A stretch of 64,000 nt of DNA, from contig JAGTTD010000011.1 in NCBI GenBank assembly GCA_018398585.1, positions 31,678,164 to 31,742,163 of the forward strand. The letters run 5' to 3'. The translations under genes and the position numbers were made by a program. Under the pieces are notes generated by a model that saw only the letters and a program-made list of their open reading frames with translations, did not search any database and was not told the DNA's origin. Below, one piece after another: positions 1-12,100 of this stretch. How positions within the stretch are numbered: position 1 is the stretch's first letter; each line of letters begins with the position of its first letter. Source of the stretch: Simmondsia chinensis (lineage: Eukaryota; Streptophyta; Magnoliopsida; Caryophyllales; Simmondsiaceae).

Positions 1-1761
1 ATCACGCCAAATGCTGCTGAACGTTAGGTCATCACAGTACATATCCTTGAAATGCTCGAACCCGGTAACTTTAGTCTTACATTGCGTTAAGACCATGGTC
101 CTCCTACTTAAGGCATCAGCCACCTTATTCATCGCGCCAAAAGTGTGTTTGTTTGAAAAGTGGAAGAGTTGGATGAAACCCGCCCACTTGGCATGCCTCG
201 CTGACAACTTCTCTTGACTATTAATAAATTTCAGGGCTATGTTGTCTAAGTACAGAATAAATTCACTGTTTGCCAAATAAGATTTCCAATGTCAGAGCGC
301 ACTGAGCAAAGCGTAAAACTCTAAGTCGTATGTAGAATATCTCAACTTACTCCCATGAAGCTTCTCACTGAAGAAAGCAACCGTTCTTCCTTCTTGATTT
401 AGGACGGCGCCAATACCAACTTTTGAAGCATCGGTGTGCAAATCAAACGTCTTCTGAAAGTCAGGTACCGCCAACACTGGGGCTGTTGTCGGCTTTTCCT
501 TGATAATGGCGAAAGCAAATGCAGCTTCAGGCGTCCAAACAAAAGAACCTTTCTTAAGGTAATATGTGAAAGGCACCACGATGGAGCTGAAGCCAGGAAC
601 GAAGCGCCTGTAGAATGACGCCAGTTCTTCACCCTTCGCTAACGGTTTTTGGGGTGGCCAGTCACGGATAACTGCAATTTTACCTTCATCAGCCGAAATA
701 TCGTCCTTAGAAATAATGAAGCCAAGGAAGGTCACCTTCTCCCTCATAAACTCACACTTTTTCAATGTTGCGAGCAAACTCTGACTTTTCAAGCTAAGAA
801 GAACCTCTCTCAAATGATTGATGTGCTCAGTACGGTTACGACTATAAATTAAAATGTCATCAAACCAGACAACGACAAACTTGCTAATGAACGGACGTAA
901 TACCTAATTCATGAACCTTATGAAGGTAGTAGGCGTGTTGGAGAGACCAAACGGCATAACCAACCACTCATAGAGACCTTCCCTTGTCTTGAAGGCTGTC
1001 TTCCATTCATCCCCGGGAAATATTCATATCTGATGGCAACCACTTTTGAGGTCCAACTTGGTAAATACCTTGGCGCTTTGTAATTGGTCCAACCGATCAT
1101 CCAGTCTTGGGATTGGGAAACGGTACTGCACTGTTATTTTGTTGATGGCTCTGCTATCCACACACATACGCCAACTCCCATCCTTCTTTGGTGTTAGCAA
1201 GGCCGGAACAACACAAGGACTCAAGCTTTCTCTGATGAAACCTCTTGCAAGCAACTCCTCAACTTGGCTGAGTTCTTCATGCTCAAAAGGGCTCATGCGG
1301 TAATGGGGTTTGTTTGGCAAGGATTCGCCAGGAATCAGATCGATTCTGTGCTGGATGTCACGCAAAGGCGGCAGCGTAGCCGGTAAATCGTCTAGGAACA
1401 CATTAGCGAACTCCTTTAATAGAGGCAAGATCTCACTTGGTGGCTCGGCGGGCACACTGTCAGCTTCCTTTCCAATCAGAACGAACACAACCTTGGTGTT
1501 GCCAACTTCTTTAGCAAACATGTCGTGACCTTGCACATTGGGGTGTAGAGCCACGGTAGCTTTTGGTTGCTCCTCCTTCTTGGGTAAAAGCACTGTTCTC
1601 ACTCCTTCATACATGAAACTGTACGTGTTTCTCTGTCCATCGTGCATAGCTCCTCGGTCATATTGCCAAGGACGCCCTAAGAGTAGGTGACATCCATGGC
1701 GACTACATCGCACCATACTCCCTCCTTGTATCTTGGTCCTATTGAGAAATTCAAGAAACAT
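1..1761 (-). pseudogene. gypsy reverse transcriptase-RNase H remnant (copy A)
   Basis: The reverse transcriptase N-terminal block ([18 protein letters not shown], then [19 protein letters not shown]) is read from 1761 to 1024, where a TGA stop sits directly after the CHQI motif. The catalytic region continues beyond it as FVVVWFDDILIY (about 845-890), and the connection/RNase H part with the DLHTDASKVGIGAVL block lies at 292-813. A further TAG stop occurs near 907. The TGA at 1024-1026 is shared with both other copies of this family in the window. The rest of pol runs off the window start. Confidence 0.85.
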
Positions 1762-3165
1762 TGTTTAGAAACTGTCACCTGATTACCCTTCTTCAGCCAA
1801 GACAAACGGTATGGTTGAGGATGGGCTTCAGCCTTTAACGCCAATTTGTTCACCGCCTCCTCGGAGATGATGTTTTCACAGCTTCCTGAGTTTATAACTA
1901 CACGGCAAACTTTCCCTCCAATAGTGCAGGTCGTTTGGAAGATATGGTTCCTCAACCAGCTGTCTCCTTGTTCATTCCTTGGCATGAGGCAGACACACCT
2001 AACGACAAGACATTGACCCTCATCTCCTATAATGGGGTCCTCTCCTTGTTCCGCCAAATCCTCTTGACCATCTTCTTCAATGGCCTCGTCGTCTTCTTCA
2101 GTAGGCTCGTTAATGAGAAGAGCCTTACCCGGTCTGTCTCCCTTTCGACATTCGGAGGCACAGTGACCTACTTCTCCACACTTGAAGCAACGTACACAGG
2201 ACGAACCGCCCGCTTCTTGATGAGCCTGCTTCCCAATAACAACAGGAGGGGCTCTGTTTTGGGCTTTTTGATTCTGAGTTTGCGGTACACGGTTTTGATC
2301 CATACCGCCTGCTTGTGTGTTCCCGGTCACGCCAGAAGGGCTGCGCCTTTGTTGCCGTTCCACGTTCACGGCTCTCTGAGATGCCTCAGCCACAACAAAG
2401 ATATCAAACATGTTGAGTACGTCTTGGATGGCCTCTCTTAGGCCACTAATAATGCGATCTGCCAACTTTTTTTCAGACTCTGCCAAGTCGTTTCTGGCGA
2501 CTAGGGAGTTGAACTCAGCAGTGTAGTCTTCAATGGACTTCGAACCTTGGCGTAACGCTTGAAGGCGTTGGTACGTAATCCGTGCATGATTGTACAGTAA
2601 GAAGGCTCTACAAAGGTGTTTCTTCATCTTCTCCCATGTTTCAATCTTAGACTTTCCTTACCTAAACCGGGTTTATTTCAGTTGGTGCCACCAGGTGGCT
2701 GCCCTACCCCGAAGGCGAGTAGCACGAGCGGCACCTATTTTCTCTCCAGTATCTCCCTAAATTCAAGGACTTCCTTGACTGCTACAAGCCAATCTAAGAA
2801 CTCCTCCGGACGTTCTCCTCCATTGAACTTCTGTATCTCGATCCGAAGCCCGGATTCCCACCTCCAATCGTCACGATCTTCACCACGGCGCTGTTGGTGC
2901 CTGGGCCTTAGGTCCGGTTGGTCTTCATCGAAGAAAGGGTTCATAAAGGGGTCATCCTCGTCTTCACCATTCACGCCAGGCGAAGGGTGGCGTTGGTGCC
3001 TTGCTCCACCCATAGAGTTGAGGTTAGCACCAATTTGGACCAAGTGTTGCTCTATTCGCTGGAATCACTCTTCCAATTCCTCAATCTTCTCTCATGCTGC
3101 TGGTGGTGATCTCGGTCGGTAACGTCTTCCACGGTGACGTTCCTTTGACGTCTTCCAGGGGCCAT
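1677..3165 (-). pseudogene. gypsy gag-protease remnant (copy A)
   Basis: Gag would start at the ATG read from 3165 (MAPGRRQR...). A retrotransposon gag domain with a YTAEFNSLVARNDL-type segment is followed by a CCHC zinc knuckle (CFKCGEVGHCASEC, about 2150), which in Gag binds the element's RNA. The protease motif that should read D-S-G reads N-S-G (VVINSGSCENI, about 1880), so the catalytic aspartate is lost. The frame is interrupted between about 2640 and 3110. Family membership is clear; function is lost. Confidence 0.85.
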
Positions 3166-3182
3166 CGTTACAGGAAGCGAAC

Positions 3183-3197
3183 CGTGCTCTGATACCA
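3183..3197 (-). other. gypsy primer-binding site (initiator-Met tRNA type)
   Basis: On the minus strand TGGTATCAGAGCACGG follows the LTR after two bases. This is the usual plant primer-binding site, complementary to the 3' end of initiator methionine tRNA. It fixes the element's orientation and its LTR edge. Confidence 0.9.
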
Positions 3198-3199
3198 GA

Positions 3200-3681
3200 T
3201 GATGCAGCATGTGATGGGGAAAATTGGGCAACGGAAAGGTTCAATGGCCTTCCCTTTTGAATTTTATTATTACTGAAATAAAATTAACAAAAGAGGTTCA
3301 TAAACTCGTTTCTCACAGGTCGAGAACTCGAGGTTATAAAAAGAGAGAAAATAATTTATTGGAATTCTAATTCGATCATCCAAAGCCTAACCCCTTTCCT
3401 CCTTTTATAGGGAAGATTAATGATTTAAATCTACTAAAATTAAGGAAATAAAATAAAAATCTGAATAAAATCGGGAATTGAGCTGGATAAGTAAAATATC
3501 TAAACTTTCTTTATCCTAATAAAATCTAGAATTAAACTAGACAAGTCAAACATCTAAACTTTCCTAAAAACAAGGCTAAACACATGGCTTCAAGCTTGGC
3601 GTTCACCCGGACCTGCTCTGCTTGGCGTCACGCCAAGTTCATCCTACCACCATGCTGGGCGCCACTCCGCTCGCTGCATCA
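3200..3681 (-). repeat. gypsy 5' LTR (copy A), 482 bp
   Basis: The LTR is bounded by TGATGCAG on one side and CTGCATCA on the other, an inverted 8-bp terminus, and is followed by the target duplication CTGGA. It aligns along its length with the LTRs at 39559-40023 and 44214-44694. Confidence 0.92.
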
Positions 3682-3686
3682 CTGGA

Positions 3687-4898
3687 TCTTAGCAAGCCAC
3701 CGGCGATGATATGTCCAAAGAGATCCAAAGCTCACCTCCGCTGGTTCCTTTTCCCTCACCACCTCCACCGTGCCATTCTTCCTAGGCACGCACCACCACA
3801 ACTGATGACTTCGGCCTAATCCTCTATATTTAGACAAGGCCCTTTGAAGTTTAAAAGCCACATGAAAGGAATCTGATTTAATTTTCTCTCCGATGAAGCT
3901 GACGATATCTACTGGATGATATGTCAAGAGCAAACAATGTCGGAAAAAGCTTGACATAATTGGAGTCATGAACAACAATCCGGATAGAGAAAACAGCCAA
4001 GAAGAACCATCAGAATATCTATGCATGCCGCCGACAGTTTCACTCAAGTGAGGAGCTGTCTATATATTCCACTCAAGAAAATCTTGTGAAGGTGGGAACT
4101 ATGGCAACTATGCCACGACTGGAGCGAGATGCGCGAGTTAAGGCAAGTCTATAAGAATTCTCCATACAGTGACCGATGACTAGAAAGACCTGAACAACCC
4201 ACTGAAGCTTGATACCAGGATACAACTCTCAGTTTGATCGAATCTAAGATGTGGGACCGATATGAGCTAAACCATGAAAGATGAGGGCATTCCTTCAGAT
4301 ATGCTTAGCTTATTTGCATTCTTAGTGTTTGGTACAAGCTTGTTTAGCATCTGTGAAAGAAATTCGTTGAGTGAGAACCCCATAACCTTTTTTGTCGAGC
4401 CCCAACTTACAGTGGAGTGATGAAGAGGGCAAGTATAATTTGACATTCTTTTCTTGGTTTGCTTATCCAACTACTGATTCAAGTTATAATTCGTGTATTT
4501 ATATAAGTAATATAATATGATTTGATCTCCTCTGACATGGGAAGCAGGGTAATAAAAATGGCAACGTGGCAGGGCCAAGACGACTGGGAAGGTAAGCAAT
4601 AGTTTATTACTGAATGAAATCATGTATGATCATTACTAGATTTTGATACTTCGTACTGAAATAAGAGATTGACCCGCTTATAAAGTAGTTTAGTTATTTG
4701 AATGATTAAGTTAGGGTGTTGTTATTGCTAGGAAAATCACGTAATTTATGGTGAATAATTGCAACAAAATTTCACAAAATTGTCTTGACAATAATACATT
4801 TTATCCCGATAATAACATTACCCTTTTTAAGTTATTTTTATATTGCAATCAATGTCAAAAGATTCAAGCCTAGGCCAGCATGCATAGTTTACTCTCAA
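3687..4898. other. Duplicated flank without a recognised gene
   Basis: Short open frames on the minus strand (for example 3679-4047) are present in both duplicates, but no domain or splice structure is recognisable. I see no convincing gene here. Confidence 0.5.
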
Positions 4899-5400
4899 AC
4901 TCAACCTAGGATGACTCAAAATTTGAAATGATACAACCCATTTGTTCCAAAACTAAGATGACTCGAGCTTGAAATGAATGAACTCAAACCCGATCATAAC
5001 TAGCCTAAATCCCAAAATGACCTAATCTGATTAACTGAAAATAGGAGGTAACTTGAACACCTAATGATCTGACATGATACTCGACCCAATTTGACTCCAA
5101 ACTCGAATAACTCGAACTCAAAGTGAATCGCTCCGACCATAATAACTTGAACGCAATGTGAACCGCTCCAACCAAAATCCAACCGTGATTGATTTAAAAC
5201 TTGAAATACTCCTACTCAATTGACCAAAAATTCTTGACGATTCAAATCATTATGTAATTATAATTACGTCCTTCTAATCCTTTCATGAACCAAATAATGG
5301 AATCTCAATTCCATAAGAATTCGAATTCTATCGAAATTGGAATTGGAATTGCAATTTCACAGTCCAATTCTAATTCTATGTGCCAAATAGAGTCTTAGGT
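4899..5400. mobile_element. MITE-like degenerate repeat present only in copy A
   Basis: It is rich in short ACTCGAA/TGACC-like variants and ends in a GGAATTGGAATT-rich segment followed by TATGTGCCAAATAGAG. The same family occurs reversed at about 26940-27573 plus 31657-31830. The host segment beside it (ATTGCAATCAA...GCATAGTTTACTCTCA) occurs on both sides, at 4828-4898 and 5400-5465. Copy B has that segment once and no insertion. The superfamily is not resolved. Confidence 0.6.
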
Positions 5401-5465
5401 TATTTTATATTGCAATCAACGTCAAAGATTTGAGCCTAGGCCAGGATGCATAGTTTACTCTCATA

Positions 5466-6181
5466 CTTCTTTCTTTTTTGGTAAGTTCTCATACTTCTTT
5501 CTGTTAATTATTATAACATCTCTTCCTTGTCCTACCTTTTTGTAGGTTAATTCATACGTAACTTTATATGGTAGACATTTTTTGATACATAAGAGCTACA
5601 ATCTTATGATTTGATTCATTTATTCTGTAACTTGCCGCTAATCTTGAGCGTTGTTTTGGATGGACGCCCGAAATGAATTTTTGATGGCCTAAACCTAGGG
5701 CTTGCAAATGTGTTGTGTCATATGAAGTTGGTATTAGTGTTATGCGAAGGGTCTTAAAAAGGAGTCATCCTGAACCCAGCACATTCATTAACAGGTCTGG
5801 AACTCTCAACCTTCCCCAACATGCGGGTTACCATTTTAATTGTATTATTGATATTTTTTGTCATATGTTGGTTTATTAACTTATAAATATGTTAATAATA
5901 CATCTTATGGTTGTTGTTAGCAATAAACATGCTTATTGCTATGTTGGTGTCATATTATCGTATCGTGTTAGATTTTCCAAGCTTTTCCTAAACCTTAAAA
6001 TTGTAAGCTATTTAAGCTGCTTATTATAAGCTCATTGAATAAAAAAAGGTCACAAATATTCTAAAGCCTATTAAGCTCTTAATTTAATAACAATAAGTAA
6101 GATACAAGAACAAAAATTATTCTTGTGCTTTTACTGAGTAACTGAAGCTAATTCAAGTGCAATTGTCCTGTTTTTGGGTAG
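5466..6181. other. Upstream region of gene A
   Basis: This aligns with 57630-58370 upstream of gene B at clearly lower similarity than the gypsy block. No first coding exon could be identified. A pyrimidine-rich tract and an AG acceptor (GTTTTTGGGTAG) immediately precede exon 1 at 6182, and the same acceptor-like sequence precedes copies B and C. This suggests an unlocated upstream exon. Confidence 0.45.
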
Positions 6182-9100
6182 TTTATCTGAGGACCATGAT
6201 AGAGAAGAAGCGTCTGAGGCATGATTTGGCTCCTGCGTACGAGCAAGTGTACAATGCAATACTCAGGCAAGACTGGGAAAGCGTGAGGAACTTCATAGTC
6301 TCTCATCCTGAGTCAGTGACTGTTAAAATCACAGATGCAGATGACACAATTCTTCACCTTGTCTCAGAATCACTGGGTGCTGTTTCCCTTGTAGAGGAGA
6401 TAGTGGGTATGATGAATGAAGAAGAATTGTTGGAATCCACTGATATGTATGGAAGCACAGCATTATCAAGAGCGGTGACAGTTGGGAATTCAAGGGCTGT
6501 AAAAATCATGGTGGAGAAGAATCGGAAGTTGGTAGATATGGAGAACGAGGATGGACTTAGCCCGCTCGATCAAGCTGCAAGATTCGGGGATGAAGAATGT
6601 GTGTCTTATCTTCTATCTGTGAGTGGGGATCATGATGCAAAGTGTTTTAGAGGTGAGAAAGGTTCAAGGCTGCTCATGTATCTCATCAATTCCAATCTCT
6701 ATGGTAAGCTCTTGGTTGTTTGAAATCTCTATCGAGTTTTAGGCCTCGCCCACAGAGTTTGCATATGTGAGATTTCATCCTAAAACTCCAATAGGTGTTA
6801 GGTGAAGTTTTCCACTATGTTTGTAGGTTGATATCTTTCTTCTCACGACTCCAGCATGATTTCTTACTAGTCTGATCTCAATGTGAAGTTATTAACAAAT
6901 AAAAAAACGTTAAAGGCTCGTTAAAGTATTCTTTTAAGTTTGTAGTTTTTGATTTATTTCTCTATTGTGTATTCAAATAAAAAGAGAAACAAGGAAAATA
7001 GTTCTTGAAAATAGAAAGTATTTGCATCACAAACAACCACAACCACCACCACCATTCTTGGTCGATCACCATCCAAGGTTGGCACTCGTGTATTGTGAGC
7101 TAAAGCTACGATTATGACATGGATTTTGGCTTTTCATAATTGAATAAACTGACAACTCAAAGTAATATCAAACAAAACCCTTATTCATCAATTCCATTGT
7201 TTCTTTTCGTTTCTGAGTGTCCTTGCCCTAGATGAGGTATACTATAAGCCAAACTGGGTTGCTATTAACATTAATAAATGCTAGGCAGAATAGTTCACTT
7301 GATATCTTTTTTTGGCTCGATTATGGTGTGGAACCTTCTTATTAGATTTATACGTGGAGTTTTCAATACTTCCTGTCACGTGTGAGTCTTGTTTATACAA
7401 TAATATTGATGTGGCATTTTCATGTCAATAGATACCTGAATTTGGTACTAAAAAGGTATTTCCCTTTCCAGTCCAGGTGACATTATTTCTACTTGGATAA
7501 CTGACTAAGAAAGATTTTGAGAATCTGGCATCATTCCTTAGGTTTCTTCCCAAAACAGAAAACATTTGCATGCTCTAAAATTCTAATATCATGTCAAGAA
7601 GTTATCACAATCTAGAAGCTTGGGATCTATCCACATAAAAAATTTATGAATACCTGTTTGGGACTATAGGGCAATATCTAGAAGCAAGAGAGAATGTAGG
7701 TTTATAGTACACATTTCTGCTAAGATTGGAGACTGATGGTCTCCCAAAACAGACAAATTATGGAGGCCCTTGATGGTGACTCTTGGGCTCCCAAAGGTTA
7801 TGATTTGTAGACAAATAGGACCTCTTGTGCCATGGTTTGGAAGGGGTAAAAGCCAAAGGGGCAAAGGTGTAGAGCAAACAGTGGAAGGTAGAGTATGAGT
7901 AAAAGACTCTGCTGTAACACCTCTAATTTATAGTGAAATTATGTTGCTTCCCTCCATAGATGTGGAATTTAGCTGAACCATGTAAATTCTAGTGTCTAAA
8001 TCATTTCCCCCAACCCCTTTATTGTGTTTGCTATTTCAATTTAAGGTTTAGTATTGCGTGGTGGTTCTAACAATTGTATCAAAGCTGGTTGAAAACGGCC
8101 CGGGTTTCCTAAAAATGTCAACTAGATAGTAAAGGATCGTGTCTTTTGTTGGAGCTCAGTGAACTTACAGACATATGATAGAATGTAAGAGCATACTTTA
8201 ACTCATAATCAACGCCACCCCGTGGAAAGAAAAAAGGCTTGGATTGTTGTTGTATCGTAAAGGATCATGATGCTGATCAAATTATGCATATTGTTGTTCA
8301 TGCACAGGTATTGCTCTACGTTTGCTTGAGCAGCACCCAGACATACTTAGCGAGCGCAACAGATACAGGAAAAGCGCGTTTGAGAAATTGGCTCGAACGC
8401 CTCTTGCATTTCCAAGCGGAGCTCAGCTTGGATTTTGGCAACATTTTATCTATAACCGTATGTATTTGTTTACTATACTATCAAAATTTTCATTATATTC
8501 TCGTTGTTTATTTGGAACTACGTGTTATGATTATACTCTACAGGCATCCCTGTATCCGTGGGCAAGTCCACAAATTCATCAGCAAAAACAGCCCATCTCA
8601 AGTCTCTTCGGCAGATCTCTTTACCACTTGGTTTGTCCCTCTCAAATGTCACTGTCTTTCCTTTGTTTGGAAAGCACGGATATACATATAAAAGATAAAC
8701 ATTCTTAAAATTTAATCTGATAGGTGAAAGTTATTTGAAGGCGATCATATGCATGATTGATTTATGTCTGATTTCGTTCCAGGTGGAATCTTCAGGTATT
8801 TTTATGAATTCATCTGGGACGTCCTCAAGAACATAGGTATGACAGATATAACACATATTGTTGAGGGCTTGTATGCAATTGGTTTTTATTTATTATTTTT
8901 GGTTTTGGAGAAATTAAAAATTGTGCTTTCAAACAGTATGTTCTTTTATTTTTTTATTTTTTTCAATTTTCAATCAAATTAGGAGAAATCTAAATGCAAG
9001 AAAACTTTGTTTCCGACATGTTGTTTTTTAGTTCCAAGAAAGTTAAAAACTGCAAATACGAAACGATACAATACAAACCTTAAGTTATCTTTGCTGTTTA

Positions 9101-12100
9101 ATTTCTTTGTATGACTTGAATGGCATGAAGCAGCTCCAAGCATCAAACACATTCACAACGCAAAGCTAATACAAATGCAAGCACTTGAGCTAGCCAGAGC
9201 CATGATCACTGGGGTGAAATGGACCGATGAAGAAGCCAATGAGACACTTCGAGTTCCCGTTCTTGTGGCTGCAAGATTGGGGAACTATGAAATTGTTGAC
9301 GAAGTCCTGAAATTGTACCCTGCATCAATCATCTACGTTGATGATGATGGGCAGAGCGTATTTCAACGTGCAATCATGTTCCGTAACGATAAGGTGGTGT
9401 GGATTTTCAATATTGCGCCTTGAGCCTGACCCATGAGTCAGAACTGGGGCCCATATGTTGTCAAAAGCAATTTGTAATGTGGGTAAAGAAAATATCAATT
9501 TTTGATACAAGATAAAGAATTCAAGTTGGACGCTCGACTATCATTTTTAAATCATCGACATCTTGATCTTCCAACTAATTACCAACATAAAACTTATCCA
9601 TTCAATCTAAACACATGTACTTTCAATTCAACCCTTAACATTCCAACTAATGCTTTATCTTTTACAACTTTATCCAATTTACCCTTATCTTGACTAATCA
9701 AGTTGGTAACTTGTTTAATATGGAAGAGGTCAAAGTATTTGTTAGTATGAGTTTTATTTAGTTGTCTCTTTTGTAACCTTGAAAGCTCTATATAAAGGCA
9801 TCAAGAGTTTGCAAGTTTGTATCAAGTTTCAAATCAAGTTCAATACAAAAAACATATTTCTTTCACTCTTTTGTCATGTTAGACTCTCATTCTTCTTAGT
9901 TTACTAAAGAAATCTTTTAGTACCCGATATATAGAAGCTGAATTGAGGTGGGGGGCCAGCAAGTAGGGGCATAAACGAGCTAAGTTAAGCTAAGCATCCT
10001 CTTGTTCGAACTCGAGCTCGAGCTTTCATCAATCTTTGTTCGAACTTAATTCAATAAGATACTAGTACGTTTGATCCTCGTCTTAACTCACCTTGCTAGC
10101 TTGATAAAGCCAGGCAGAGCTTGTTATCAAGTCAATTTGAGCTTCATATTGAGTTGATTCGAGCTCATAACTGATTCGAGTTCGGAATTGCATCGAGCTC
10201 AACACCAAGCCAAACTATTTGAGCTACTATCTAGACATTATCAACATTTTTGAGCTCTTAACGAGCCTTTATTGAGCGTTTATCAAACTGATCACAAACA
10301 TTAATAGATCGAGCACCTCTTTTTTCAAACTTGACTTGTTAAGCTTATCAAACTTGTTCAAACTTGGCTCAATTAGCTATCAAGCCCTCCAAAATGAACC
10401 CAACCCTAGACAATATAGAACACAAGTAGTTCATTGAATATTTGGGATTGTTTAACATCTCTCCCCGCAAGCTCAGCATATATGTTGACCGCTTTATTGT
10501 TATACATTTGATGTGAGACTTACTATTAGACTCATAGGTTGAATGTTCTGAACAGGTGGTGAGCTTGTTACATGGCATGCCTATGGTGAACCAGTGGGTG
10601 ATGAACTTCAAAGATCGCGTACCCCCACATTTCTTGACCAGTAACAACGTATTGCATTTAGCAGCAAGGCTGGGACCTTCAACCCAAGTGCCTGGTGCTG
10701 CATTTCAGATGCAGAGGGAGTTGCAATGGTTCAAGGTCTGCTTTCTTGTTCGTCAAAATTATTATGTTTTAAAATGAGCATTGTGTTTGAATATGTAGGG
10801 GATGAGTTGCGTTTAGTAACAAAATATTAGACTTAATTGCGTATGATGAACACAGGCAGTGGAAAGACTGGTACACCCATCACTGCAGCAGGAGGAAAAC
10901 TCAACTTATGAAACCCCAAGAGAAAGATTCACAAAAGAACACAAGGAATTGGCCAAGTCAGGGGAGGAATGGATGAAGACCACAGCTACCTCTTCCACTG
11001 TGGTGGCCGCCCTTATCATCACGGTGGCCTTTGCGGCCGCGTTCACCCCACCCGGGGGCACCGATGACAACGGAACTCCCCATCTCGCTCGAGAAACTGC
11101 CTTCTTAGTCTACGGCATGTGCGACGCCCTGGCGTTGTTCTCCTCCGCCGCTTCCGTGCTCATGTTCTTGGGCATCCTCACCTCCCGCTACGCTGAAGAT
11201 GACTTCCTCCTTTCCTTGCCGCGGCAGCTCATCATCGGCCAGGTTGTTATAGGAGTTGATATGGTGAGATCTACACATGAATAGCTAAGCATGTGAAACC
11301 TATTACCTTGGGTGGTATATGAGGTAGGTAGTGGGCACAAGTCCAAAACACGTGCCAATACCTGCCATGGATATTGGAAGCTTGTAGGTACATTGGCCCT
11401 ACTTTGTATCCACCCCATATAAATAATTTTGAAAACTTCGTGTGTGAGTCTAATTAAATCTTATATTAGAGTTGTGAGATAAAAAAGATCAATATATAAA
11501 TCTAGTGGGTTACATCATCTGTGTTGGTCTCGTATGTGTGCCAACTCCAAGGGTCGGGTGTAAAGGCCCGATAAAATTTAACAAATAACTCTTTCTTTTT
11601 TTTAGTCTTTATGGTTTAACATATTAGTACCTACAAAACTTTGAAAAGAGTTATAACTTAACAGCTATGAGATATGATTTTGAGTCGGGGCAGGTAAAAT
11701 TCTATAAAGGTTGGGTTGTATACCAGGTTTTGGGACTCAATAGGGACCCGGTGGGAACTCGTGGTGTATAAGGCAAGTATGGTTATGGGAGTGTACCAAC
11801 CGGCATTCATTTAACATGAATGGCAGATAACAGCCAAAAAGCGGTATGAGGATAATGTGGCGAGTACTGACATGGGTGTTCATCGGACTAAAACTAGCTG
11901 ACATAAGATGAAATATCTTCCAAATATGCTTATATATTGCTCTATTCACTGTTATATTTATATACTCACACGTAAAGTTTTGAACAAGGCAGGTGATGCT
12001 GTTCTTCTCGATTGCAAACATGATAGCAGCGTTCGTAGCAGGGCTGAAGCTGCTAATGATTAACTCAGTGAAATGGAGAGTGATTCCGGTGGGGCTATTG

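Larger units (their letters stand above)
1..3681 (-). mobile_element. Ty3/gypsy LTR retrotransposon, copy A, cut by the window start
   Basis: Read on the minus strand this holds, in order, a 5' LTR, a primer-binding site, gag, protease, reverse transcriptase and the start of RNase H; integrase and the 3' LTR lie outside the window. It matches the complete copy at 39559-44694 almost base for base. The host base string CTGGA directly follows the LTR (3682-3686), as it does in the complete copy, so both copies descend from one insertion event. The reading frame is broken at several places, so the copy is dead. Confidence 0.93.
1..4898. repeat. Segmental duplication block, copy A (partner 41196-45910)
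   Basis: The gypsy interior, its LTR and about 1.2 kb of non-element flank (3682-4898) match 41196-45910 with only scattered substitutions. In the 1-kb flank I counted about six differences by eye. Copy B lacks roughly 180 bp corresponding to about 1526-1704 here. The high similarity stops at 4898/45910; beyond that the copies are markedly more diverged. Confidence 0.88.

Noticed and set aside
5000..5182. Short minus-strand frame similar to one at 27134-27322
   Set aside because: Both lie in the same degenerate MITE-like repeat; similarity comes from the repeat and not from a conserved protein.
7664..7864. Small minus-strand open frame identical in both gene copies (also 60466-60666)
   Set aside because: Its conservation is explained by the identical conversion tract in intron 1; no gene features accompany it.
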